From: a candidate division Zixibacteria bacterium HGW-Zixibacteria-1
GTDB taxonomy: Bacteria > Zixibacteria > MSB-5A5 > GN15 > PGXB01
DNA: 64,000 bases
NCBI GenBank assembly: GCA_002838945.1
Contig: PGXB01000001.1
Coordinates: forward strand, 62,001-126,000
Direction of reading: 5' to 3'
Part shown: positions 1-8,282 of the stretch, piece after piece
Position numbering within the stretch: position 1 is the first letter of the stretch
Layout: every line of letters starts with the position of its first letter
Made by a program: the position numbers and the translations under genes
The notes under the pieces: model-generated
Databases searched by the model: none
Told to the model about the DNA's origin: nothing
What the model saw: the letters and a program-made list of their open reading frames with translations, nothing else

Positions 1-1
1 G

Positions 2-1807
2 GCGTTCGGACAGAGTTATGTTCTCACCAACGGCGAGCCGGTCGGAGGCGGAGGACGGTCAACCAGCACCGGGTACATTCTGTACGGGTCGGTGCCATTG
101 ACCGGATGCACGCCGTCAACCAGCACCGGGTATGCTGTGGTCGGCGGGGCGATCGGGATATCATACGCCCTTAAACCGACGGCGGTGCTGGAAATCAGCC
201 ATACGCTGACATCGCCAAGGACGGTGAATTTCGGGACCGAACAGTCGATCTCGATAACCATCGTCGCCGGTGATGGCGCCGATACGAGCGGTACACTGTA
301 CTCACGGCCGTTCGGGCAAAACTCGTTTACCACCCGGGACATGGCCAAGACTGCGAATGTTATGTCATTTACAATACTGGGTACCGAACTGGGAATACGC
401 GGTATGGAATACTATGTCAGGATCGTGGTCGGAACCGATACCGCCTGGGTCGGGCGACTTACCGCGCCCTATGTCTTTGTTACCAATATGACTAACGCCC
501 AGGCGCAGCGACCGGTCGCGATGCCCGAGGCCAGCTATCGCATAATCGGCGTCCCGATCGCGGTATCCAACCACTCTGTCGCCACCGTCTTCGATGACGA
601 CCTGGGCACATACGACACCAAACAGTGGCGGCTGGCTGGTTATGACGCTGCTGCTGATCCGGTTTACGAGGAACATACCGCCGCCGAACAGGTCTATCCC
701 GGTGCGGGGTACTGGCTGATCGCGCGCGGCGGCAAAACCTACGGTTCGGCCGGAACCTGTGTCCGTCCCAATTTTGAATACGGCGGCCAGCAATATTATC
801 GGGTGCCGCTGGATCAGGGGTGGAACCTGCTGGCCAACCCGTTTGCCTTCAATATCGCCTGGGGCGATGTCTTGTTTGACGATAACGGCACGATCAAGGG
901 ACATGCTGTTGATGTCCTTGATGATGTAATATATTCATACACCGGGCGCGCTTATGATACCGTGAGCGGGATACGGGCCTGGGAAGGTGTCTTCGTCAAT
1001 ATAAAGAAAACGGGCGTGGAAGCGCTCATTCGGTGCAGCGAGGGTGCCGTTGGCAAAGTTGTTCCCGGGCGCGAAGCGCCGGTGGCAATGAACAACTGGA
1101 CCGTGAACATGATGCTTGAGGTGAGCGGCCTGGCGGATGAACTGAATGCCATCGGTGTCCGGCCGGATGCTTCGGTCGGTCAGGATATCCATGACTACCT
1201 GGAACCGCCGCCCGCCCCAGATGGCCCAAGACTGGCTTTTAAGCTGAATAATGCGGATGTTCTTCCAAGACGCACCGATTTTCGTCCGCCATTCGATGAC
1301 GGCGCAGTCTGGAATATCACCCTGGAACGGGCCGCGGGCGGGATTATCACATTTTCGGGAATCGAGAATATCCCGGAAGGAATGAGCGCCATGCTCAGGA
1401 TCGGCTCGCGGATGACGGCCCTTATCGACGGTCAGACGGCGATAACGGTGCCCGACGGGGTATCGACGGCGCAGTTGGTTATCGGCACCGAGAAATATAT
1501 CAGCGGTATAGACGGAACGGTTCTGCCGGAGCGGTTTACGCTGGAGCAGAATGTCCCCAACCCATTCAACCCGATCACGAATATACACTTCACCCTGCCC
1601 AAGCCGGGGCACGTGAAGCTGGAAGTATTCAATATTCTTGGTCAGTCGGTTACCGTTCTGAATAATGAAGAATTGCCTGCCGGCTATCATACGGCGGTCT
1701 GGGACGGCTCCGATCATTCGGGAACAACGGTTGCAAGCGGTATATATTTCTACCGCATCGAGTATGACAACAAAGATCTGACGCGTAAGATGCTTCTGCT
1801 GAAGTAA
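2..1807 (+). CDS. Secreted/surface protein with C-terminal FlgD-Ig/type-A sorting-like domain (5' partial)
   Basis: The reading frame is open from the window edge, so the start and any signal peptide lie upstream; a GTG at 92 is only an internal codon. About 600 residues are visible. The middle has a beta-rich surface-protein look (for example GWNLLANPF near codon 275). The last ~90 residues begin with the hallmark LEQNVPNPFNP, continue through LEVFNILGQ and LPAGYHTAVWDG, and end in SGIYFYRIE and a basic KMLLLK tail. That is the FlgD-Ig-like fold used as a C-terminal sorting or anchoring domain in FCB bacteria. The protein is therefore expected in the periplasm, on the surface or outside the cell. 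The main-body function is not recognised. A strong terminator follows 13 nt after the stop. Confidence 0.8.
   Translation, partial: AFGQSYVLTNGEPVGGGGRSTSTGYILYGSVPLTGCTPSTSTGYAVVGGAIGISYALKPTAVLEISHTLTSPRTVNFGTEQSISITIVAGDGADTSGTLYSRPFGQNSFTTRDMAKTANVMSFTILGTELGIRGMEYYVRIVVGTDTAWVGRLTAPYVFVTNMTNAQAQRPVAMPEASYRIIGVPIAVSNHSVATVFDDDLGTYDTKQWRLAGYDAAADPVYEEHTAAEQVYPGAGYWLIARGGKTYGSAGTCVRPNFEYGGQQYYRVPLDQGWNLLANPFAFNIAWGDVLFDDNGTIKGHAVDVLDDVIYSYTGRAYDTVSGIRAWEGVFVNIKKTGVEALIRCSEGAVGKVVPGREAPVAMNNWTVNMMLEVSGLADELNAIGVRPDASVGQDIHDYLEPPPAPDGPRLAFKLNNADVLPRRTDFRPPFDDGAVWNITLERAAGGIITFSGIENIPEGMSAMLRIGSRMTALIDGQTAITVPDGVSTAQLVIGTEKYISGIDGTVLPERFTLEQNVPNPFNPITNIHFTLPKPGHVKLEVFNILGQSVTVLNNEELPAGYHTAVWDGSDHSGTTVASGIYFYRIEYDNKDLTRKMLLLK
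58..132 (+). repeat. In-frame direct repeat inside the first CDS
   Basis: The 18-base string GTCAACCAGCACCGGGTA occurs at 58-75 and again at 115-132. The period is 57 nt, or 19 codons, so the repeat is in frame and duplicates the peptide STSTGY. More copies may lie upstream of the window. Confidence 0.75.
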
Positions 1808-1820
1808 CACCCACAAAAAA

Positions 1821-1845
1821 GCCCGCCGACCGGCGGGCTTTTTTT
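1821..1845. terminator. Bidirectional rho-independent terminator
   Basis: A perfect 7-bp GC stem, GCCCGCC/GGCGGGC with a 4-nt loop, is followed by seven T on the plus strand and preceded by six A. It can therefore stop the plus-strand secreted protein gene as well as the converging hemH-hemY operon. Confidence 0.92.
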
Positions 1846-1858
1846 ATCGATATACTTA

Positions 1859-3256
1859 TTATGATTTCTTCTCAACTTGAAGATTAAATTGTCCGGCTAT
1901 CGCCCCGACGACTTCATCGGAGCGGACGATACAATCATTCAGGCTGACCCCCTTGTAGGAATTGCCGGCGAACTGCAAACCGGGATATTTGTCCAGAATT
2001 TTATTCAGATGTTCCATTCGTTCAGGGTGGCCGATGGTGAATTGCGGTATTCCTTGCGACCATTTGAAAATTTTGAGATAGCCCGGTTGGGCGGACAGCC
2101 CGAGAATGTCGTTCAGCTCACGATGCGCGATATCGGCCAGCTCACCGTCGGACAGGGCCGCGGCCTGGGGATCGGTGGCGCCGCCGATCATGGTGCGAAA
2201 CTGCACCATCCCATCGGGGGCGCTTCCGGAAAATATCGATGAGGTCCAGATCGAACCGAGAATCCGGACATTTTGATCCCGCGGAATCAAAAATCCGAAT
2301 CCGGCCAGATCATGCGCGACATCTTCCTTTTTGTAGCCGGAGCAGACCACGGCAATCGAAGAGTAGGGAATCGAAGCGAGAACCCTGGAGAGCTCTTCAT
2401 TCATCACGGAAACCATACCGGTGGCGGCATAGGCGGGAGCGGCACAGATGACGGCATCGAAATTTTCAGGACCGCCGCTTTCGAATTCGAGCGTGTATAT
2501 ATTATCAGCGTAAGATATCTTCTTGACGCCGCGGCCGGTCACGATATGATTACGGTATTTTTCATGCATTGTCTCGATCAGCGTATAAAGACCATTCTTG
2601 AAGGAAGTGAGCCGTCCCGCCGGGCCGGCCGGGCCGCCCTTGCTGCCCGCCTTTTTTCGGGCGAGTAGCGCTTTGAAAAGGGAACCATATTCGCGCTCCA
2701 TCTCCACCATAATCGGAAAGCAGGCCTTGAGCGAGAGCTTGCGGGCATCACCGCCGTAAATCCCTGACACCATCGGAACAATCATATGCTCGGCGGCATC
2801 GCGGCCGATACGGCGCTTGCCGAAATCGAAAATCGATTCATCGCTGTCGTCTTTTTTCTGAGGTACAAGCGGTTCCATCACCAGCCTCAGTCGCCCGGCC
2901 AGCGTGAGAATCTGCGAACGCATGAATTTGGGCGGCGAAGCATGTATCTCATGCAGCTTTTTATTGCGATATATAAATCTTTTTTCGGCCGAGGGTTTCG
3001 CCGGGTCGAGAAGCTCATCGAGACCCAGTTCCGAAACCAGTCGCAGGGTCAGCGGGACCTTATCCAGAAAACCGTTCGGACCCCAATCGGATACAAAACC
3101 GTCGGTCCGATCGGTCCCGATAGTGCCGCCGAGCCTGGATTCTTTTTCATACAATTTGACATCGCATGAATCGGCGTATCGATATTTTATGAAATGCAGG
3201 GCCGACAAACCGGAGATACCGCCGCCGATAACGGCAATTCGTTTTTTAACCGTCAT
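1859..3256 (-). CDS. hemY: Protoporphyrinogen/coproporphyrinogen oxidase (FAD-dependent)
   Basis: Catalyses the six-electron oxidation of protoporphyrinogen IX or coproporphyrinogen III in late haem synthesis. The 465-residue length is typical. The N-terminus carries the dinucleotide fold VIGGGISGLSAL followed by LYEKESRLGGTIGT, the FAD signature of the HemY/CgoX amine-oxidase family. The C-terminus has the closing FAD contact LQFAGNSYKGVSLNDCI. The start overlaps the stop of the ferrochelatase gene (ATGA), so the two are translationally coupled. Known members use O2, which is notable beside strongly anaerobic genes. Sequence alone does not separate the proto- from the copro- branch. Confidence 0.93.
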   Translation of the reverse strand: MTVKKRIAVIGGGISGLSALHFIKYRYADSCDVKLYEKESRLGGTIGTDRTDGFVSDWGPNGFLDKVPLTLRLVSELGLDELLDPAKPSAEKRFIYRNKKLHEIHASPPKFMRSQILTLAGRLRLVMEPLVPQKKDDSDESIFDFGKRRIGRDAAEHMIVPMVSGIYGGDARKLSLKACFPIMVEMEREYGSLFKALLARKKAGSKGGPAGPAGRLTSFKNGLYTLIETMHEKYRNHIVTGRGVKKISYADNIYTLEFESGGPENFDAVICAAPAYAATGMVSVMNEELSRVLASIPYSSIAVVCSGYKKEDVAHDLAGFGFLIPRDQNVRILGSIWTSSIFSGSAPDGMVQFRTMIGGATDPQAAALSDGELADIAHRELNDILGLSAQPGYLKIFKWSQGIPQFTIGHPERMEHLNKILDKYPGLQFAGNSYKGVSLNDCIVRSDEVVGAIAGQFNLQVEKKS

Positions 3257-4305
3257 TTCCGTCCTCCGGCTATTTTCTCTTCGACCATATCGGTCAGGAG
3301 ACTTACAAAACGGGGATCATCGTTGAATGATTCCACCCGGATGAATTCTTTTATTCCCGAAGCAGCCGCCAGTTCCCTGAGTTCCATGTCAATTTCATGC
3401 AGCGTTTCGATATGGTCGGAGACAAAGCTGACCGGGACAATGACCAGACTTCGCAGCCCCAGCCGCCCGAGATCCCTGATAACTTCCATCGTCTCGGGCC
3501 CCTGCCAGCGAACCGGGCCGGAACGCGATTGAAAGGATAACATATATTCATAACCATCGCCGGCCAGGGCCGCTGTGGTTTTGACATGCTCCAGATATGG
3601 GTCGCCTTTCTCGATCATCCTGACCGGCAGGGAGTGTGCCGAAAAAAGCAGTCTGGTTGTTTGCGGGTCGGATGCCTTATGCATCGCCTCGTCGATTCGA
3701 TCGCGAAGCAGTTTAATATACTGCGGACGGTCGAACCATTCCGATATGACGGAGATCGTTACATCAGTTTTATGGCCCCGGTCATCGAGCCAGTCCAGAA
3801 TCTCTTTGAGGGCGGTTCCGGTTGTGGCCCGGCTGTATTGAGGATAAAGGGTCACAACCACGATATGTTTATACCCTGACTGGGCCATGGTATCGAGACG
3901 ATCCTTGATAAAAGGAGGCGTATAGCGCATGCCGGCGCAGGCGCCGACATTTACATATTTGGCCCTGAGATTTTTTTCGACCCCCTCGGCCACCAGGCGG
4001 CTCCATTTCAGAAGCGGCGATCCGCCGCCAATAGCGCGGTAGTTCTCTTTGGTTTTTGGGGCACGCCGTGATGAAATCAAACGGGCCAGCGGTTTTTGCA
4101 GCATAAAAGACAGCGGCAATTTAATAATGTTGCGGTCGGAAAATATATTATACAGATAGGGCTCGACATCATCGAGTTTCTCCGGTCCGCCCATATTAAG
4201 AAACAGAACGGCCCATTTTGTATCGCTGAAACTGATTTTATCGCCGGGATATTCGATGTATCGCGCGTGGACCTTAAGTTTTTCCAGTATTAAGTCGGAT
4301 TTCAT
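3253..4305 (-). CDS. hemH: Ferrochelatase
   Basis: Inserts Fe2+ into the porphyrin made by the adjacent oxidase. Family motifs are clear: WAVLFLNMGGP near the N-terminus, the catalytic-histidine block LLFSAHSLP, SRSGPVRWQGP, and VSFVSDHIETLHEID with the metal-site glutamate. The reading frame could extend to 4476, but that adds 57 residues unlike any ferrochelatase. The ATG at 4305 gives 350 residues and has an AGGAGA about 15 nt upstream, longer than ideal spacing. Even so there are ~30 extra residues before the conserved core. First gene of a two-gene haem operon with hemY. Confidence 0.93.
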   Translation of the reverse strand: MKSDLILEKLKVHARYIEYPGDKISFSDTKWAVLFLNMGGPEKLDDVEPYLYNIFSDRNIIKLPLSFMLQKPLARLISSRRAPKTKENYRAIGGGSPLLKWSRLVAEGVEKNLRAKYVNVGACAGMRYTPPFIKDRLDTMAQSGYKHIVVVTLYPQYSRATTGTALKEILDWLDDRGHKTDVTISVISEWFDRPQYIKLLRDRIDEAMHKASDPQTTRLLFSAHSLPVRMIEKGDPYLEHVKTTAALAGDGYEYMLSFQSRSGPVRWQGPETMEVIRDLGRLGLRSLVIVPVSFVSDHIETLHEIDMELRELAAASGIKEFIRVESFNDDPRFVSLLTDMVEEKIAGGRK

Positions 4306-4920
4306 ATATGTCTGCTTCAATCTCCTGTTCACATCCAAAATAATGAAAACAAATGAATCGGACACGATTTTTGTTTCAATGACAATAACACCAAGCCGGC
4401 GTTGCAGTTTCAAAAAACTTTCGAATTTTATTAAAATATCGTTTCTCCCTCCTGTCTTCCAGCTAAATGGCATCAAAAAAATCCCGGTTACTATACTGGC
4501 TCATAGAATAGTAAATATTTTGATTTGGGCCACTATTTTTAGAACGAACGCTTAAAAGCGCTTGACAATAGTGCCATTTTTGTCTAACATAATAGTGTAA
4601 TTCTTTGAAAATCCGGCGGGAATCCGAGCACACTCCTGCCATATCAGGTCTGAGTACAACGATGAGGTAAATCACCCAGCTAATTTTGTCAGTTATTTTT
4701 CCGGGAGCTTGAGTTTGACATCTTTGATATTGCCTGACAAAAGATATTTGGATGGTCTCTTTAAGTCTTTTACGGTCCATTCCGGAAGAAGCGGGGGCTT
4801 TGGGGGTTAAATCTGCCAGAGTATCAAAGTTACTTGTCTATTATACCAGATCTATTTACATGGAGATATAATCTTTAGATAACTTTGTTTTAACTTCATA
4901 ATTATTACTTCGGGGGAGCG
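4306..4920. other. 615-bp intergenic region between divergent hemH and the dockerin protein gene
   Basis: AT-rich and without a convincing gene; a 105-codon minus-strand frame here (4463-4780) lacks family features and a ribosome site. It holds the candidate plus-strand promoter at 4562-4590 and a perfect TATAAT at 4867-4872 that has no good -35 partner. It should contain the promoters of both divergent genes. Confidence 0.5.
4562..4590 (+). promoter_or_regulatory. Candidate sigma70-type promoter
   Basis: TTGACA (4562-4567) and TAACAT (4585-4590) are separated by 17 bp and point toward the gene at 4921, implying a leader of ~320 nt. The -35 is perfect and the -10 matches four of six. A short inverted repeat CGCTT-AA-AAGCG sits just upstream. 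Confidence 0.4.
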
Positions 4921-7875
4921 ATGGCGACTAATTTGTTAAGGTTTTTGCTCTTATTACTTCTGCTATGCGGAATTAACATGTCAGCCCGGGCAGCCGCTCC
5001 GGCGGTCCCTTTTGGAGACGACATTAATTCCGGCGAATACTTCAACACTACTGACTTCAACATTAATGAAAATACTCGGGAAATCGGCACACCGGTGGAT
5101 TTTATTGAAGCCATCGGTGCCGGAGCGAACTATCTCCGCGTGATGCAGGCCGATATCACTGAAGACAATGCCGGCAACGGAACAGATGGAGTCGATGAGA
5201 ATCCGGATGATCCGGATGACGGAGGCTGGGATTGGCGATTGACATCGCCGCCTGCTCCCTTCTCACATTCAGCAAGCTCCAGCCCCACAAATATTTATGG
5301 TGTTTCTGGAATGGGCCTGATTCGGGCCTACCAGAAACTTGGGACAGCAGAGACAGGCCTTTATACCGCCATCACCGATGCCGCCGATTATATGGCCGGC
5401 AACCCCGGTATAAGATCATCGGGGGATCTGATTTACTTGCTTCGCTGTGATTCGCTCATACCCGGAATGGGTTATGCGGATGCCGCCAAAGCAAAATTCG
5501 ACGCTCGAATCGCCGCTTATGGAAACGCCGCGCACCTCGCCGATTCAATTAAAAATATTCGTTATAGCCAGGGCTATGCAAATGGTATCATTGCCTGGGA
5601 TATCGGCTTATGGGTGCAGGCGGCCGGGATGCTGGAGGGGATGTATCCCGACGATGCCTACGATTACGGCCAGGCAGCGGTTGACATGGCCGAAGTGGTC
5701 TGGCAGGATTCATTTAACGACAATCCGGGCTACTTCGATGTCGAAGATGATAAGGGCTATGACCCGAGCCGCGCTAATGTCAATTACTGGTGGTACAATA
5801 TCGGCCTGTTCGGATTGATCACCTCATTTCAGTACTCCGGGAGCCATGTTTCGGAAATCGGATTTTTGGTCAATCGGCTTCTTGAAAGCCAAAACCGATA
5901 TGGCTTCTTCAGTTATCAATGGGGCGGTTATGACAATGATGCCGGCTGGCAGACTACCGCCTATTCGGTAATGGCGCTGGCGCTGGTGGATCAGGCCGCA
6001 TATCAGACTGAAATCAGCCATGCCTGTTACTGGACAGCCGCAACCCAGGATGCCAGCGGCGGCTGGGTTTACGATACCGATGAGCATCTCCCGGAAATCG
6101 GCAGCGAGAATACGGTGGCACTTTATTATGCCGAGCCGCCGCAGATGGTCATCGTCGATGATGACTTCATCAGCCAGGAAGCGGTTGATGCCTACAATAT
6201 CGCCAACGGCACCGGCTACCTTTGGGGCTATGATGCCTTCGCCACGATAACTGATGGTATTGCGGGAGCGACTGTCAGGACAGTGTCTGTCCTCGATGGT
6301 TTTTATACTGTGCCGATTAATATCGAAGGTGATTCGCCCGGAGGGAAATCAATTTCGATTTCAATTATCGGCTCGGGGCAGCTCAATACCGTATTTCAGC
6401 CGACCTCGACCGTCGCCTGGAATGTGGGCGGATATAATCGCCAGGCGGCCATCAGGGTGGTCAATGCCGACGTGACGTTTCAAAACATGACCATGGATTT
6501 CGATTTGATAAAGGCCAGTGAAACAGCCGGGATTCTATACTGGAATGCAACCGGAGAAATATCCGGAAACCTGATTCAGAACATGAATGTCCCTGATAAT
6601 TTCAACGGTTACCGTGAAATAACCAGTTACTTCCGGGCACCCGATTATACGCCCGAAAGCCGCGCCCATGTCGATATTCTCAATAATACATTCCTGAAAA
6701 CCGGACGGATTGGAATCGTAACGCATGATTATGTCGACGCAACTATCGACGGCAACACCTTCGACAAGGTTGATGATGATTTCGGCTATGCCATTGAAAT
6801 GGGTTCGGCCTCGACCGGCATTATCAGCAACAATGTCTTTGCCAACTATGATACCTGGGCGGCATCGGATGCCTCGACAGTGGCGGCGATCCTGGTGGAA
6901 AACCTGTTTACCCAGGGGGTAACGACGCCGATTGAAAAGACGGTCCTGATTGAGAATAATGAGATGTATCACTGCCAGTATGGTATATACATCGGCTCCG
7001 ATTATGTCGGGCTGGCTGGTGATGTCGATATTAATGCCACGATAAAGAACAACAATATCCATGATAATATAACCTCCGGTTCATATTCGGTCGGCGGAAT
7101 TGTCCTCGTCGAGAAAAATATGGCGGTTGGATCATCGCTGAGTGCCGTCATCGACAGCAATCAAATCCTGAATAATGTTTACAACGGAATATATATGTAC
7201 ACGGAAGGCAGCGGCGATATCTCGGCGGAAATTACCTATAATACGATCGAGGGCCATTACAACGGCATCCGCGTGGCCGAATTCATAAGCAAGGCTTCCA
7301 ACTTCGACCTGATGGTTCATCACAATATTCTCAGCAACGGTTTAAACGCCCGCGATGATATCGCCGGCGGTTACTGGGACGACGGGATATCGACGGGCAA
7401 TTGCTGGTCGGATTATGAAACCAATTCCGGTTACCCCGATCAGTACAATGTCGACGGTAATGCGGGGACAATCGACCGGTTCCCGAATATTTACTGCGGC
7501 GACCTATGTGACTGCTGGCCGGGCAATGCCAACAATGATGCCGGCTTGAACCTGCTCGATGTCACCAGTTTGATAAGTTATCTATATAAAACCGGTTCGG
7601 CGCCGGTTCCATACTCGATCTGCTCCGGCGATGCCGACTGCAATTGCAGTGTCAATCTGCTCGATATTACAAGAATGATAAGCTACATTTATAAATCGGG
7701 GACGCCGCCGTGCGACTGCGAAACATGGGTCGACAATTGCGGCTGGCCGCCGAGCAAATCGACAATAACAAATTCCGCACTCATGTGGCATCAAACGGCC
7801 GAGTCGATCTCAGCGCCCGCGGGATCGAGCGGCCGGGAGGAAGGAACCATTCACCCAGCGCCCGCCTATCGGTGA
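4921..7875 (+). CDS. Secreted alpha/alpha-toroid and beta-helix protein with C-terminal dockerin pair
   Basis: 984 residues. ATG at 4921 follows a GGGGGA ribosome site. Residues 1-24 form a signal peptide (leucine run, then SARAAAPA). Residues ~90-410 contain aromatic-rich helical repeats resembling the alpha/alpha toroid of the prenyltransferase/cyclase fold (WWYNIGLFGLI, GWQTTAYSVMALALVD). Residues ~500-850 carry many asparagine-ladder turns (ISNNVFANY, IENNEMYHC, IKNNNIHDN) typical of a right-handed parallel beta-helix. Near the C-terminus two dockerin-like calcium repeats each end in NLLDxTxxIxYxYK-G. The protein is expected outside the cell, perhaps binding or cleaving polysaccharide, but no catalytic residues can be assigned. 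No cohesin is encoded here. A terminator follows. Confidence 0.75.
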   Translation: MATNLLRFLLLLLLLCGINMSARAAAPAVPFGDDINSGEYFNTTDFNINENTREIGTPVDFIEAIGAGANYLRVMQADITEDNAGNGTDGVDENPDDPDDGGWDWRLTSPPAPFSHSASSSPTNIYGVSGMGLIRAYQKLGTAETGLYTAITDAADYMAGNPGIRSSGDLIYLLRCDSLIPGMGYADAAKAKFDARIAAYGNAAHLADSIKNIRYSQGYANGIIAWDIGLWVQAAGMLEGMYPDDAYDYGQAAVDMAEVVWQDSFNDNPGYFDVEDDKGYDPSRANVNYWWYNIGLFGLITSFQYSGSHVSEIGFLVNRLLESQNRYGFFSYQWGGYDNDAGWQTTAYSVMALALVDQAAYQTEISHACYWTAATQDASGGWVYDTDEHLPEIGSENTVALYYAEPPQMVIVDDDFISQEAVDAYNIANGTGYLWGYDAFATITDGIAGATVRTVSVLDGFYTVPINIEGDSPGGKSISISIIGSGQLNTVFQPTSTVAWNVGGYNRQAAIRVVNADVTFQNMTMDFDLIKASETAGILYWNATGEISGNLIQNMNVPDNFNGYREITSYFRAPDYTPESRAHVDILNNTFLKTGRIGIVTHDYVDATIDGNTFDKVDDDFGYAIEMGSASTGIISNNVFANYDTWAASDASTVAAILVENLFTQGVTTPIEKTVLIENNEMYHCQYGIYIGSDYVGLAGDVDINATIKNNNIHDNITSGSYSVGGIVLVEKNMAVGSSLSAVIDSNQILNNVYNGIYMYTEGSGDISAEITYNTIEGHYNGIRVAEFISKASNFDLMVHHNILSNGLNARDDIAGGYWDDGISTGNCWSDYETNSGYPDQYNVDGNAGTIDRFPNIYCGDLCDCWPGNANNDAGLNLLDVTSLISYLYKTGSAPVPYSICSGDADCNCSVNLLDITRMISYIYKSGTPPCDCETWVDNCGWPPSKSTITNSALMWHQTAESISAPAGSSGREEGTIHPAPAYR

Positions 7876-7890
7876 GCGATCTTCCTCTCA

Positions 7891-7921
7891 AAAGGGTCCG
7901 CAATTTTGCGGGCCCTTTTTT
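7891..7921 (+). terminator. Rho-independent terminator
   Basis: AAAGGGTCCGC pairs with GCGGGCCCTTT (one G-T pair) around a short AT loop and runs into a T tract, 15 nt after the stop of the dockerin protein gene. Confidence 0.88.
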
Positions 7922-8159
7922 ATTGATTTTATTGCCCGATCCGGTATCGCTCAGGGCCGGAGCAACCTTTCAGGTCGGCAAAAATACAATACACAAACTG
8001 TCCCGTTTTTGTACAAACAATAATACCATGGGGTTACAATAATCCCGGAAGTATCGAGATTATCAAAAGGTCAATGTTATTAATAAACTCCATTTTGTTC
8101 CCTATTTAACCTAATCCGGACAAAACGTTAAGCAATTTTTGCTTTTTTGTCGATTCCTC

Positions 8160-8187
8160 TTGACTTTAGCTGACTCTGTGATATTTT
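8160..8187 (+). promoter_or_regulatory. Candidate promoter overlapped by the CRP-type operator
   Basis: TTGACT (8160-8165), a 16-bp spacer and TATTTT (8182-8187). The -10 hexamer is exactly the central spacer of the TGTGA-N6-TCACA palindrome, so a bound regulator would block it. A second possibility is a downstream activator-dependent promoter with TATTAG at 8219-8224. Confidence 0.4.
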
Positions 8188-8192
8188 TCACA
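8177..8192. promoter_or_regulatory. CRP/FNR-superfamily operator, copy 1
   Basis: TGTGATATTTTTCACA is a perfect TGTGA-N6-TCACA palindrome about 90 bp before the histidine kinase start. Identical half-sites stand before the two hydrogenase operons (22941-22956 and 32038-32053). Confidence 0.75.
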
Positions 8193-8282
8193 AGAGAGCT
8201 GGTAGAGTTTATTGAAATATTAGTTGCTTACGGCATTTGAAGGTTAGCAAATAAGGCAAACATTTTAAAGTGATAGAAGGTT

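Larger units (their letters stand above)
7922..8282 (+). other. Intergenic promoter region of the kinase/receiver-transporter operon
   Basis: About 360 bp of AT-rich sequence without a gene. It contains the candidate promoter 8160-8187 and the CRP-type palindrome 8177-8192. No other structure was recognised. Confidence 0.6.

Noticed and set aside
935-1816. 293-codon minus-strand frame opposite the first secreted protein
   Set aside because: Exact antisense of a gene with clear domains; no family motifs; low-complexity basic composition.
4463-4780. 105-codon minus-strand frame upstream of hemH
   Set aside because: No ribosome site, no family features, lies in an AT-rich promoter gap.
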